Below, in pieces: positions 40,019 to 52,890 of a DNA stretch of 64,000 nt. The first letter of the stretch is position 1, and each line of letters starts with the position of its first letter. A program made the position numbers and the translations under genes. The notes under the pieces were generated by a model, which worked only from the letters and a program-made list of their open reading frames with translations, was not told the origin of the DNA and did no database searches. The DNA is from Syngnathus acus (taxonomy: Eukaryota > Chordata > Actinopteri > Syngnathiformes > Syngnathidae), in NCBI RefSeq assembly GCF_901709675.1, contig NC_051087.1:10865884-10929883 (forward strand), in the 5' to 3' direction.

Positions 40019-42618
40019 CTGGAATGAGAGGTTGGAAAAAAAATAGATTGCAATGGATTTAAAATATGAAACATTGAATTAATCAGACATCTATTCATTG
40101 TTTTCATGGTGCATTTATTTAATTCCATATTTAATTAAGGAATAAAACATTTAATTAATGACATTTTAATTCAATGTTTCATGGTGAATTTATTTATTTA
40201 TTTATTTAATTTGGGCACTTTCTGTCCTCCATAGAAAATGATGACGTATCTTTAAATAACCTGAAGGTTTGTTAGCCTGTTTTCAAACAAATAATGTTTT
40301 GTTTGGTTCTGTTTTCCCCTTTTTTTCAACTACAACTCAAAATTTGGAATCGCCCAAAATTACGCTAAACGTCAGTTGCATTTATAATAGCAGCAAATTG
40401 GTTTTGAAAAAAAAAAAAAATGTAATGAAAGAGCTGAAAGCAATTTTAGAAAGCGGCCTGCTGTTGACATTGTTCATCCCAAGGCTTTGTAAGACTGCCG
40501 ACCCGACTATGTTAGCATCTTTCGATTCCTCCCTTACTGACAATAACGTTATTCGGCAAATACATCTTTCAGAGGCAAGAGTGGCAGCGCAAGTCTATGC
40601 ACACCGATTTACCGAATGAGAATTTCATGTAAAATTGCACATCGTGAAATCATTGTTGACGATAATTGATTGTGGTGCGGTAAAATACTATTTATCAAAT
40701 TTGTCCACTTCAAGACATAACGATTTCATTTCATGGACACCTTGATGTTGGAATATCATTTCCATTGGTTACCAATGGAATTTTTGCTGTCAAATTCAAA
40801 CCGTGAGAACAACTGATCCTCTGTGTACTTCTATGCTATGCTTCATGCTCCTTGCACACACGCACGCAACGGTTCTTCAACTGTTCCCACACACGACAGA
40901 CAAAGAATGCTCTTGTTGTCACTCGTGTAAGCACGACCCATATTTGCCATGACTGCGCATCACCGACTCTGCCCTCTTCTGGCCCCTTCTTGCTGGAACA
41001 CTGCATCAACAGATAAGATATCATGCTGTTACTACCATCCCTCAAGATCTCTGTCTCTTTCTTTGCGATTGACTACAGGGTGACATCTGCCTGTTGCTCA
41101 AATTATAAGTTGGGATAGCGCAATAGAAAATAAATGGGTGATTCTATCCTTCTGACCACGCAGATGGATATTTAAGAAAAAAAAAATCACATAATGCCAA
41201 TATTAGGCTGGAAAAAACAGTTGTGCATGAAGTTCGTGAATACTTGTGTGACTAAGTTGTGTGTTTTTTGTGCTTCTTGTGAGTTGTGTAACACGGAATG
41301 AGGAATTAAGAGGAGATGTGGATAATGGGTGTTTTCTAGAAGGGCCCTCAGTTTTTCTTTAGTCATACTCTGAACTTGACAGTTGGAGACATCAAACCAT
41401 CCATCCATTTTCTAAAGCACTGTCCTCATTAGGGTTGCAGGTAAGTTGAAACGTAAGAGGCAAGGTACACCAGCCAACTGTGACGAGGTAATATGTTACT
41501 CCAAAACATCTTCCAGTAGTCACTAACATATCACATGACCTTTTTCCAGTTAAGTATTCAGACTACAGTTACTCTTCAAATACCAGCAAAAGTGACTGTG
41601 CTGGTATATTTACTTCAACTTGATGTTGACGTCAGTAAGTCAAATAGTTATTTTCCCCACGGCTGTCACCAGTGTTATCTAGATATCGTGTGCAAAAATA
41701 TATTTTTTAGCACATTACGCATTCAAGTCAAAAGACAATGTCCCAAAAGATTGTGTGACTACAGAGGTTCACCAAATTGAATAATTTAGTTATTTAATGT
41801 ACATTTTAAATGTTGAGTTTTGCCTTGACAAATGTCAAGTAAAAATGATTGCCTTTATTTAACATTTTATTGAAAATGTATTCATTTGAGTGAATTCTAG
41901 GAAGAATTTATATTTCAAAAAAGCAAATAGCCCGTTTAGGTTAACACTATCAAAAAATAAAATTTATTCTGAAAATAATATAATATCATATAAAATTAAT
42001 ATAACATAATATAATTATTAAAATAACTTGTAATCTAAGTTACTTTGGAAATCAAGTAACCAGTAAAGGAACAGTTACTTGTGATCAGTGATCTGTAAAG
42101 TAATTGTAACTAAATTACTTTGTTAAGCAAACATGCGAACGACTAGTTCCGTAGTTCTAGTCAGCGCGTAGGGATGAATAAATTTTAATAACACGTTCCA
42201 AAAAAACATGCTACTTACTGTCCTGATATTTAAGTCACTTCACAGCCGGTGGTGGTTCACTGAAAACGGAAGCTGGATTACAGAAAATCACCCGAGCAGA
42301 TAAATTATGTTACTACGTGGCACATTTTCAGCTCCTAGTTTAGAAAAAACCAGCAATCCGTTACATTTGTCAGGCTGCCATGTGTCTCATCATCCAGCTA
42401 CGACTGATCTGAACTTGGAACCGAATCACACAATTGGAGAGAAAGAAGAAAAGGACACAATCGACTACGTGTTTACAGCCAATTCGTGAACGTCGCCATG
42501 GCGCTAACGTGAGCCACCCCGGCTTCAACTACAGTTGACGGAGGGTAAACTTCTCCAACAGACCCAGATGGAATTTCTTAAGTAACATAACGATATTTTT
42601 TAAAAGCTGTTGGTTTAC
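40019..42618. other. Probable cant1 5' intron, AT-rich
   Basis: No conserved coding exon is seen. It holds A/T-rich stretches (41760-42060) and a short SINE-tail fragment at about 41396-41450 (catccatccattttctaaag). Reading frames here are short and unlike known families. Confidence 0.6.
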
Positions 42619-42735
42619 CTGGCGGAGATGTTGCCGATGTTTCTCCAGGTGCTCCAAGGCGTCTTCATTGAACGCCTCTCGATCCTGTCTCAACTCTTTT
42701 CCTTTTTTTTCCCTTTTTTTGTTGTGTACACGGTG
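42619..42735 (-). other. cant1: Probable 5' untranslated first exon of cant1
   Basis: A minus-strand stretch ends in a donor CGCCAG|GTAAAC at 42619/42618 and is G+C richer than its surroundings. It matches the acceptor CATTCCAG|AATCG at 40018. One frame is open over its last 80 bp (EAFNEDALEHLEKHRQ) but has no ATG and hits a stop soon after the splice. I therefore read it as untranslated. The 5' limit is uncertain. Confidence 0.5.
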
Positions 42736-43751
42736 GTGTGTAAACCGGCATTACCGCCCCAGTGAACGAACGACCTCCTTCCCGGTAGAAGACAAAAAAA
42801 GGGGCGGTGGTTGCTACACTGACTTAGCCCTTTAAAACTAATTAAAGCTTTCATCTGGAATAAGTGTGAATCCGTTACATAATTTAAAGACAACAATTAC
42901 ATCGGCATGTTTTTATTTCAACAACGAAACATATGTGTAAAAATGCAAAATGGCGAGTAATTGTATGCATCTTTTTATTTTATTTAAGCCTTTGATTTAA
43001 AAATAGATATTTTATACTGACCATCTCCATTCAATAATTATACAATAAAGATACAGTCTGTGATTAAATTAATCCCTGTATGACACGTGTCATTGATGTA
43101 CATCAACTCTGCATTTTAATTCTATATTGCCATTGTGTTTTGTTTTCTCCGACAAACTATGACAGTATAATGGCAACATGCTGAATTAAGTGATAAACCT
43201 GAAGTGTCTCAGCCTGTTCTTGATATCTAACAAAGCATGGCTGTGCAGACAAACAATTTCAAAACTACAGCCATTTCAGGCCCATCTTGAACACTGCTGT
43301 TACAGCACAAAATATAAATGTTAGCCAGATCAAACTATGAACGGAGTCCTGAGCAAAAAAGTGCCAGAGCATACATCAACCAAGAATCCAGTGAATTTGC
43401 CCAGACTCCCCCTAAGGATATTACATGGTGATGCAATATCAACACACAAACAAAAGTAACTACAGTGAAGATTTGTATACAAGTTTAACCTGATTCTGGG
43501 ATTCAATTATCATCAGTTTCCAAATGGGTGCACAAGTCTCCTCAGAGGTGCGTCGATGGATGACACGTCCGCCTCAGCACTTTACCATCATCTTCAACAG
43601 GAGCTGCAAGAATAACAGTGATGCCTTCAAAGAAGCTGTTGTGCTGAATGTCAAAGGTTTGTTCTCTTTGGGAATTTGTCGACTAAAAATAGATATTATA
43701 GAAATTGGGAATTTATGATTCAGGACTCTTATTGTTACAACTTGTTTCAGT

Positions 43752-46674
43752 TTAATGGAGTACCTTTGTCAGGTGATAATCTCCATCGACCAGCTGCTCA
43801 ATGATATTGAAGTGGTCCGTGTTCGACACATCCTCCAAGGTCACATTCAGCCCATTTGCCTTCAGAGTCTTTAAGGGACAAAATTAATAAGTACTTGTCA
43901 CAGAGAAGTCAGGAAATTCTTAATCATAAGTACAATACTGATAATTGAGCTTTTCTCTTTTAAATTTCTTACATTGTGTTCTTTCTTTGAATAAGGTCAA
44001 ACTACAGTGGCGCATATAAAAGTCAGTTTATTTAATTGCTTAAAATATTTTTTCAGGGCCCATCTTAAAAAAATATGAAGAACCCCCAGACATGAATAAT
44101 GAATTACAGATTGCTCACATTGTAGTAATCCTCAGACTGTTTGCGAAACTCGGGCGAGTCGTACTCGGCGACGGCCACGACAAATTGGCAGCTGGAGGAG
44201 GAAAGTTTGACCTGAGGAATCAACTTGCTGGGGCTGTTTCTTATGGCCACCTCCCTGCCATCAGTTGAAAAAAAATCTAATTAAAAAATCTCTCATTGAA
44301 ATGGTGATGATGAACTAAACTAAGCTATCCTAGACTAGACAGTTATATTTACATACTTACTCTGTCATCTTCAAAGGCTCGTTGACGTAGGTAGACAGGA
44401 TGGGCAAGAGGTCGTAGATACCACTGACAAGAAAAGCGCCTTAAGAGAAATAAAAAAGCGATTCATGTTTCTCTCATTCTGCTTATGACGAGGACACCAA
44501 CTCAATACCCTGCCCAACCTTTGATTTGAGGTTTGACGCTATACTGCGACCAGTCAGTGGAAAGGACCATCGCAGCCAGATGAGCACCAGCAGAGTGGCC
44601 ACACAGGTACAGACCGCTATAAAAAGACATCACGCGACTGATAAGTGTCATGTCGTATTTTTCGGGATAACTAGGGCTACCTGATATGAGAATACTGTTG
44701 GACGACGGACACAACACTCCTGCGCACTTGAGAGACCATCAGGTCCATATTACCTCAGAGAAGAAGACACACATGATCCTGCTTCTCTGATAGGATGGAT
44801 TTACACTGCACATGTAAGTCGCCATTGGACAACCATCAGGAATGGACTCTACCTCTCGGGGCGATGTCGTAGCCAACTGCCACCACGACCACACCTTTGT
44901 CAATGAGTGGGACTGCCATGAATCCTGACTCCTCCTTACTGTTAAAGCACAATGCATCAGCATGAAAAGAAGAAAAAAATAACTGATTCATCCATTTTTG
45001 TATAGCACTTGATATCATTATGGTTGCAGGTGAGCTGCAGCAAATCCCAGCTGACTTTGGGCAAGAAAAATAACACACCCTGGGCTGCGTGCAACTATTA
45101 TAATTATAATATTATAATTATAGAGTCTCAATTAAAGTAATCTTCAGTGAATTCACATGCATGTTTTTAGAATGTGGGAAAAAGCCAGAGTACCTCAATT
45201 AAGGTTATTATACAGTAGCTAATGAAAACTAATCAAATAATTGAAAAAAAAAAAAACCATTTTCATCATGAAATAAAATCAAAACAATAAGGCTTGAAGA
45301 AAAACGATATTAGTAAAATTAACTAAAACTGAGTACAGTATAATAATTTACCGAAGTCAAATTCCTTGTTTGGCACGCTCAAACATGGCGAATAAAAAAC
45401 TCTTGAATCTTGAATAAGAGTGAAATGTCTGTTGGATTACTCAATGGCCTTTGTTTTCATCTTTGTTATTACACAACACTTGAAAAAATCTATATTTAAA
45501 AAAAATACTAAAATAAAAAACTAAACTAAAACAAGGCATTTTTGACAAATGTACTCCCACTGTGTGGTCTGAAAACACACAAACTACTACATATTTGTCA
45601 TGAGAGTCTGGCAAGCAGAACATCATACCTGAGAAACTGCCAGTATCCTCCATGAATGTAAATAACGAGAGGTAAATCTGAAAACCAGGACATCATCATC
45701 AAGACTCATTGGACCCGACGTTAGCGAGTCAGGACACCTGCATACCGAGAGAGTTGGTGGTGGGGATGTAGGCATCCAGTTTTTCGCCTTCACCTTCTCC
45801 GTAGGGCACGTTGAGTAGAGTTTGAGTCAGGCTGCGTGCACGATCTGTACCTACATGTAAAAAGCAAACAAAGAAAAAAACCTACGTGAACAGGATTTTT
45901 TCTCAGTGCAAAATGGCAACTGAGTTTATTGTGGTCACACAGTGCTGGTTGCAACATAGAATAAATGTCCATTCACGGATGACACACTGACATTAATTTT
46001 GCCATTCAGCTCTTTGCAAGAGAAAACAGAAGGTTGGACTGAAACAGTGAAAAGTTAGATGTGCATTGGACATCTTAAAGGTCATATTTTAATCTCTTAT
46101 GAATTTTGAGGTATTTGCAGTGCATACATTTTAGGTTCATCCTCAAATTTCACGTGAAAGTCCAAACATCTCCCACTCGTGAATATCATGACTTTTATGA
46201 GAATTAAGAGCTACAGAAACTCAAGACTGACAATATTTCCCACGTCTTTATTATGAATGACATGCCGGCTCGATCTTCTCAACCTGAACAGGCTTCATGT
46301 GTGTACATTAGCAACAGTAATACGATCGGGATTATTAAATTTAACTTTAAAAGCGACCGACCTTCCTTTAAAGCCTTAAGATGGGCCTTGATCACGTCGT
46401 CTGCCTCCATCCTGTGCGACCACCGGCTGGGTGAATATTGCTTCTCGAGCTCCTGGTTACACAGGCAGCGGTGCAGTATGCTGGTTAGTCGAACCGAGCC
46501 CGGTCGCCATGATACAGCACACGGGGCCCGCCATCATTTCGCGGAGTGATACGCTAAACAGGGAAAACAGCGCTCTCCTCTGATATAGTGTGGCTAGCCG
46601 CCATGTTAGTCAGGTAATAATTTCGAACACAAATATAGACTTACATCTTTCTTCATAGCAGTCCAGGATGCCAT
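43752..46674 (-). CDS. afmid: Arylformamidase (N-formylkynurenine formamidase)
   Basis: Alpha/beta-hydrolase that converts N-formylkynurenine to kynurenine, the second step of tryptophan degradation. Ten coding exons: 46674-46645, 46452-46362, 45850-45746, 45677-45629, 44938-44853, 44753-44681, 44616-44519, 44439-44361, 44254-44119, 43868-43752. They total 864 nt and 287 aa; human AFMID is 303. It starts [10 protein letters not shown] and continues [11 protein letters not shown], matching the family N-terminus. The oxyanion-hole motif HGGYW is at 84-88. The nucleophile elbow is GHSAGAH with Ser153. The probable acid is Asp236 in AEYDSPEF and the His is His268 in TDHF, so the triad is complete. 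The gene is head-to-head with tk1, an arrangement also known in mammals. Introns contain A/T-rich sequence and a decayed SINE at 44990-45195. Confidence 0.97.
44990..45195 (-). mobile_element. Degenerate SINE copy in an afmid intron
   Basis: On the plus strand 'tcatccatttttgtatagca', 'gttgcaggtgagctgcagc', 'acaccctgggctg' and 'gcatgtttttagaatgtggg' follow the order of the 29359 SINE body and tail. There are several gaps and an AT insertion. Confidence 0.6.
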
Positions 46675-47122
46675 TTTCTTTCACTCGAAGCAGCCTTCTT
46701 GAAACTTAACCAAGCTAGGCAACTAGTGTCAACAGCAGTGGGATGACCTATTTTTGGACTTTCGACCCTTGACTCTCACCAAACAGACCATTTCAAAGAG
46801 TGTTGACCATATATTTGCCTTCACGGTTTTGTTTACATTGAGAAAGAGAGAGAGAGAGAGAGGGGGGGGGGGGGGTGCTCAACCCTTATTGGCTGGAAAG
46901 AGTGACCGTGACCTCCCAGAGGGTCTTCCAATTGGTCGAATGTATTTCCGGTTTAGAATTCAGAACTGGCAGACGTATGGATAGACTAAAAGGCGCGCGC
47001 TCGTTTCATTTATTGTACGAGAGCAGCTGCTTGGCGTTACCAAATTTATACACATATCCACCAAGTTGGTGAATGTCTGTATATTTTTTTAACTGTCTGT
47101 TTTTTGGTTGGTCCTAAAAGAA
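46675..47122. promoter_or_regulatory. Shared divergent promoter of afmid and tk1
   Basis: Only 448 bp separate the two start codons. It contains an ATTGG (inverted CCAAT) at 46888-46892, a palindromic CCAATTGG at 46928-46935 and a GC patch, ggcgcgcgc, near 46991. CCAAT boxes are known to drive S-phase TK1 transcription in mammals. I could not identify a convincing TTTSGCGC E2F site. A (GA)n/poly-G repeat (46842-46875) splits the region. Confidence 0.7.
46842..46875. repeat. (GA)n followed by poly-G
   Basis: GA units pass into 13-14 G inside the afmid/tk1 promoter. It can form unusual structure and is prone to assembly error. Confidence 0.95.
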
Positions 47123-50100
47123 ATGGAGTGTGTGGATTTTCCTAAAGTTTTTCCGAATTCTCCGAGGAAAGCCCAGGGGCAAATCCAGGTTTGTCTTTGT
47201 TTTCGTTCAAACGAACCAAATTATTCAATGTAACCCTTTTTTTCAAATTTGTGCCAGCTATGTAGTTGCACTATTCCATGATTTCCTTAACTATTGCTCA
47301 GTGTCTCTGTTTATGTTTTTTTCCCCCCGCAGGTCATATTTGGACCGATGTTTTCAGGCAAAAGGTAATCTTAGTACAATATGTTTTGTTTGACCTCCTT
47401 CATCTCGTTTCTTGAATGGTTGTTTTTGAAAATGTGTGCTGCAACAACGACTTTTACAACAGTCCCGCCAATACTGACATCCGGTATCTGTATTGGCGGG
47501 TCAGTTATCTGCGATATTGTGTCTCCAACGCTCACGAAATTGATTTAATTGTTACTGTTGTATTCAAACCAAACTGTTAATATATGTTAACCTAATTTAC
47601 TTGTCAATACTGGATTCAAATCAAACTGCTATCAATTGTTATCAAACTTCCAGAGAACTAGTCATTTCTGTATTCAAATCATATGTTATCCTGTGTCAAA
47701 TTTATGTTTCCCTTGTTTCTTCCTTTTTTTCCTCGGTTATGGTGGAAATCCTTGGTTGAAATCGGGACGGGACTAGATATAAGCAGAATTGCTTCAACCC
47801 GCTTCCCTTTTCGACAAGTCATGTAAAACAAAACGTGAAATGAAGTTGTAGTAAGTGTGTTGTACTTGCCGAAATAAACAAATTAAAGAAATCACATAAC
47901 AGTCATGTCATTCAACTTTCTCTCCGGCTCGCTATCGCTCAAATATGCTCTGCCAATCGTTCTCAAACTTTTTAAACTAAGCACCACCTTCCAAAATACC
48001 ACCCCACCATTAGGACCAACATCAAAATCCAGTTAGTGTACCTTTATAAACGACTCCATGTTGTAACATTACTGCATAACTGACATTATGCAGTTTGAAC
48101 ATTAACAATGTGCTTAAATTTAGCAAAAGGGAAAGTTATAAGTTGTGCATTGAAGTTAAATAACTGCATTGTCCTTGAAATAATAATGTCTAAATATTTT
48201 TGTCTGTACTTACAAATTAAATACAACTATACTTTCATTGAAAGTTGGTAAATTACTGTACGAGATTTAGAAAAAAAGCTAAACAGGCTTTATGCAAAAC
48301 TGTAATCTTCCTTCTAATATGTTTGACTGTATTGAATACATTAGATCTTATAAATTGTATTTGTGTTTTTAATACAGTAATTGTTTTACATGATACCACA
48401 AGTGGTAATTGCAGCACACTTTGAAAATCATTGCACAATGCATGTGGAATGTGCTACAATGCTTTGTGTTTGTAACTTAATTAACTAAGTTAATTAACTA
48501 AACCGGTGTCTGATTTTTGCAGCACTGAATTGATGCGAAGGGTGCGGCGTTTCCAAATCGCCCAATACAGCTGTTTATTGATCAAATACGCCAAAGATAC
48601 ACGTTATTCGGACATAGGCATGGCCACACATGATAAGTAAGTATCTGCTATGTCTTGCAAAACTATTTCCTTGATGAAAGATGACCCGTAATATAGCAAG
48701 GTTAGTTTAACTGTTGGTAGATATAAATGCTTAATTTAACATAACAATTGCATGTATTTGGCTTGATTGAGGAGAGTAGATCATGCAAAGATTTGACTTG
48801 CCCTTGTACGTCTCTTAGAAACACAATGGAGGCAGTATCTGCAAACTCTCTGAGAGATGTACGGTCATTGGCACTGCAAAACTGTGTCATTGGAGTTGAT
48901 GAAGGGCAGTTTGTAAGTGTACCTTTTTTTTCTTCGCTATACTGTTTTTTTTTGGGGGGGGGGGGGTAATGAGTAGCAATAATAGATAGTGAAGGATGCA
49001 ATTCATCAAAATTTAATCGGGATTTTGATCCCTCAATATTTTGATCTCAAGCTCAACATTCTTGTTTACTCTTATTTCATTGCATGCAAGCATGCTGCCA
49101 CACTGCCACTGAATGGCCAATGTGTGCACAGCAGGAACAGCTGTTTTTTTTCATTTACTTTGTTAAAATTAATTTTCTGGTTCTTTCAAGTTAGATTTAA
49201 AGTTAAGTTTTCAAGTGTTCAAGAATTTCTTTTGTTATACCACACATTTCCCCTCATGATGTGGCATGAAATATGATATTTGAGGCCCCAAGTTAGCGGA
49301 GTAAATCCCAAAATAAAAATAGAACAACTACGTGATATAATAGTAATAATAATAATAAACCTGAACCTTGATTTTACACCCTTCGATTCGACGCGACTTT
49401 CTGTCCAATGCGGTTTGGTCATGGACCCTAATTTCTTTCATCGTAAATACATTTCCAAGTAGTATTTTAAATGGACGATATAAGGACCGCACAAAACTAA
49501 ATGACGCGTAAACCTTAGTGCTAGAGATTTGATGAATTTCCGTGACCAATTTAAAGGCATTTGATAAGTCGGGCTGTTTGATCTTTATAACTGCTTTAAT
49601 ACAGTAATACAGATAGCAGTAATTGGACCATAATTGGATGCAATAAGCAAAGTGCGATCTGCTTGCAACAGAGACAACTTGACAGCATTTGACTTTTGCG
49701 GTTATTTTCACTTCGCCAGTCAACAGTTGTGCCTCTTTTTTGTGCCATTGCAGTTCCCAGACACGGTGGAGTTTTGTGAGGAGATGGCCAATTTGGGCAA
49801 GATCGTAATTGTCGCTGCCTTGGATGGGACCTTCCAGAGAATGGTGACTTTCTTTGTTCCTGAAAAATCCGCATCATTGTCTTGTGAAAAATGTGTTGAC
49901 GCATTCAACGGTTAAGGTGGAGTAAAATGTTTTTTTCAATGAGCTCATTGTTCCTCACAAAGACATTGCTGTTCTAGCCAATGATTATATCTGCATTTTG
50001 TCAAGTACTCTCTTGTGCATTCTTTTTTTGTGTAGCCATTCGGAAACATCCTGAACCTCATCCCTCTGGCGGAAAGCGTGGTGAAGCTTCACGCCGTCTG

Positions 50101-50413
50101 TATGCAGTGTTATAAAGAAGCAGCCTACACAAAGAGGATTGGAGCGGAGAAGGAGGTGAGCATACACATAAGAAAATAAATGCGCAGGGGTCATTTTGTA
50201 CTTAATACTTATCACATTTCCTGCGAAACAAAGGTGGAAGTGATTGGCGGAGCTGACAAATACCAGGCAGTCTGTCGAAAGTGTTACGGAGATCTGATGG
50301 CGACCAAAGAAAACCGACCTCCCCTCAGGGATGATACTCCTCAAAATGCACTTAATGGAAAACTTGTGGACTCTGGGATTCCCAGGAAGCTGTTCTCTTC
50401 CCTCCACCTCTGA
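47123..50413 (+). CDS. tk1: Thymidine kinase 1, cytosolic
   Basis: ATP-dependent phosphorylation of thymidine to dTMP (salvage, S-phase). Exons: 47123-47188, 47333-47364, 48523-48636, 48819-48912, 49754-49843, 50036-50155, 50234-50413. They total 696 nt and 231 aa; human TK1 is 234. The P-loop GPMFSGKST is at 26-34, the catalytic Glu is Glu99 in [13 protein letters not shown] follows, and the zinc Cys pairs lie in VCMQCY and CRKCY. The lasso region [15 protein letters not shown] is conserved. A KEN box (197-199) in ATKENRPP matches the mitotic APC/C-Cdh1 degron of human TK1. Ser13-Pro14 matches the mitotic phosphorylation site. The start ATG is in context aaaATGg. Gene order and orientation with afmid support the call. 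Confidence 0.98.
49365..49490 (+). repeat. Dispersed repeat shared with 29195-29310
   Basis: Same blocks (cgcgactttctgtccaatgc, ggtttggtcatggaccct, tattttaaatggacgatata) as the copy in the pprc1 3' UTR. Located in the tk1 intron before the ALDGTFQR exon. Confidence 0.8.
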
Positions 50414-52890
50414 CCACTTACACACACACTTGCTGAAGTATGGAGGCTGTTGTGTGTTTTAAAGTAAAGTCTCGTTACTTTCCACACAGTTCCAATTTAA
50501 TAATTACATTTGTGGTTAAGTCATGTTTCTTAAATGCTGACATGAAAGAAATATGGAGGTTTCTGATCATAGTGCTTTTAGTGCTGATTATGTATTTATA
50601 AATTAGCAATGTAATCACTTCAAGCACTTTGGTATTTGTATGTTTAAACCTGTTTTATTTGAATAACTTAAGGGTATTGATTTGAGGGTTGTGTCTTTTT
50701 TATGGCTTTTGTTTTGAACACAAATTGGTTAATTTTGTCTTTCCTTTTGTTTGTAAAGCTTAGGTTGCATGTTATTAGATTGGGTGAATTTCTGTTTTGT
50801 TTAATCTGCCAGTTTTTTTCGAAACAATTCTGCCTTTTTGGTGTTTTAATGGTCAGTATTAACAGGGAGATTTATTAAAGATGCCATGCATGTTCTTGAT
50901 GAGATTTAATACGTTATAGCAACACTATCTCTTCATAGACTGGGCTTTGGTTTAAAATTGAATTGAGAAAATAATTTGGCTCTGAGTGATCTTTATTGTT
51001 TATGAATTGCATAAATTGTGACAGTACATATTGTGGTGCCACTGTTTCGACACTTGTTTTTAGAATTTCATGGCGGACCGGATCTAAATTTATGGTCTGT
51101 AGTGAACTTCAGTGTCTGCCTTGTACTAGCAGCCCAATATAATGTGCTTAAAAATCCTCCCTGTGATGCTGTTTGGCCTGTAGTCTAGTAAAGCAACTCA
51201 AAATACACTTTGTATTGGATTTAAACAAAAGGTTGATTAACTGTAATTATGTGTCACATATCAAATTGGTGTAATTAATTAGTCATAACTTGGCATTGTG
51301 AAAGGTACTAATTTGGGGTGTGGCTATGTTTGTCTTTTAACTGGAAAGGAGAACGTGGCTGAAGACAAAATGAACTTCATTCATCCCCAACATTTTGACA
51401 AAAACCAAATTAATTCATACATTTTTCTCAATACAATGTCCATATAATGTCAGAAAGAACAGGAATCAGTTAAGGTCGAAAATGAATATGCATAATATTT
51501 CTCTAAATGTATTTAACAAGTTATGTCATGGTCTTGTCATTCCCAGATTTTAGTACCCCCTCAAAATAAAACTCACACCAACTTGTATCTTGGCTAGGTT
51601 ACAAGTAATTGATAAAATACTTGTTGGCCATAAAGGAATCTAAAATCAATATTGACATTCTCGCACTAAGCTACACACTGCAGGCGATCTGTTCCATGCC
51701 TGCACAGGCTTGACCAACTAATATAGTACTGTAATTTATTTTTTTCTGGAATGTGTATTTAGTGAAGTGCAGCTATGGAACATTGCTTGAAATTATTCAG
51801 TTTGTCTTTGACCTTAGATATTTCTTTCTACTCTTTCAAAAGGCAAACGTGTTTTCATGTTTCTTATTGAGGTAACCCACAATAGTACCAACATGATTTA
51901 ATTCTAAGTTCAACATTCTGTTAAATATAGATCCAAGTGGGGATGTTGCCATCACAATATATAACCAGGCGGCACAAGTAGAAATGTAAACACACATTGT
52001 TATTTGACACTGAGAAACGTCAATGTCAAGCGTACAGCAGTTAGGCTCAACGTCAAAATGAGTTTGCATGAAGACTGGGAATGTTCTTTGCTCCAAAAGA
52101 GGCACTTCTCGTGTTAATTAGTTACTATTCACTGCTTGCACCTTTATCTGCATTCCCACTCACTATCTTAATTTAAACCCCAAGTGTACAGGCCACACAA
52201 CCAGGTATTTTTGAATGACGCCTTTTGTTTTTTGTGACAAAGGACAAAAAAAGGCTATGAAAAAGAACCCAACTGTGTCAAAGATATTTTATGATATGAC
52301 TGCACAATGTCAACACGAAACAACAAGCAGTTGCAAGCAATTTTCCAACGATATTGCCATAACTACTTTTACTCAGAGTAATCAATACCTTGTGAGTTGT
52401 GTACGACTAATGAAGACAATTCAATTAATGGGAGATGGAAAGTAAGTAGTGTTAAACACTACACAGCAATTAAAATGTCAACAGTTTAACCATGAAATGT
52501 GTACAAATGTGAGAGAAATGTGCAGTGCTGATCTCACCAAGTGTAATTGGCAGTCACGATTACTCTAAAATTGTGGGTACATTCCATTTGCATGTCAGCC
52601 TGCCTGAGGTAAGTGTTGTGTCATAGCACAGAGATCAGCTGAGCCAAAGATCACATCTAGTGTCTATTGTCCGATGTGAAGATCTGATCACAAACCAGAG
52701 AGCCTCGACCCCTTGCGGTAATCCGCACTGTCCCTCCTATTCATTTGCGTGCAGTTCTTTAACTTTTCAGGTTTAACAATTAGAAGATGTTAAAACCAAT
52801 GGGATGCCATATCATCGACGGAGACACGACTTGGAGAAATGCTGGAGCTGCTCCTAAGAGCCAGGGGCTTTGTTGTGGTTGCCCTACACA
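50414..52890. other. Convergent 3' region between tk1 and syngr2
   Basis: AT-rich with no recognisable coding exon. A plus-strand ATTAAA near 50873 and AATAAA near 51565 are candidate ends for tk1. The syngr2 3' UTR must also lie here on the other strand. Short frames are unlike known proteins. Confidence 0.6.
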
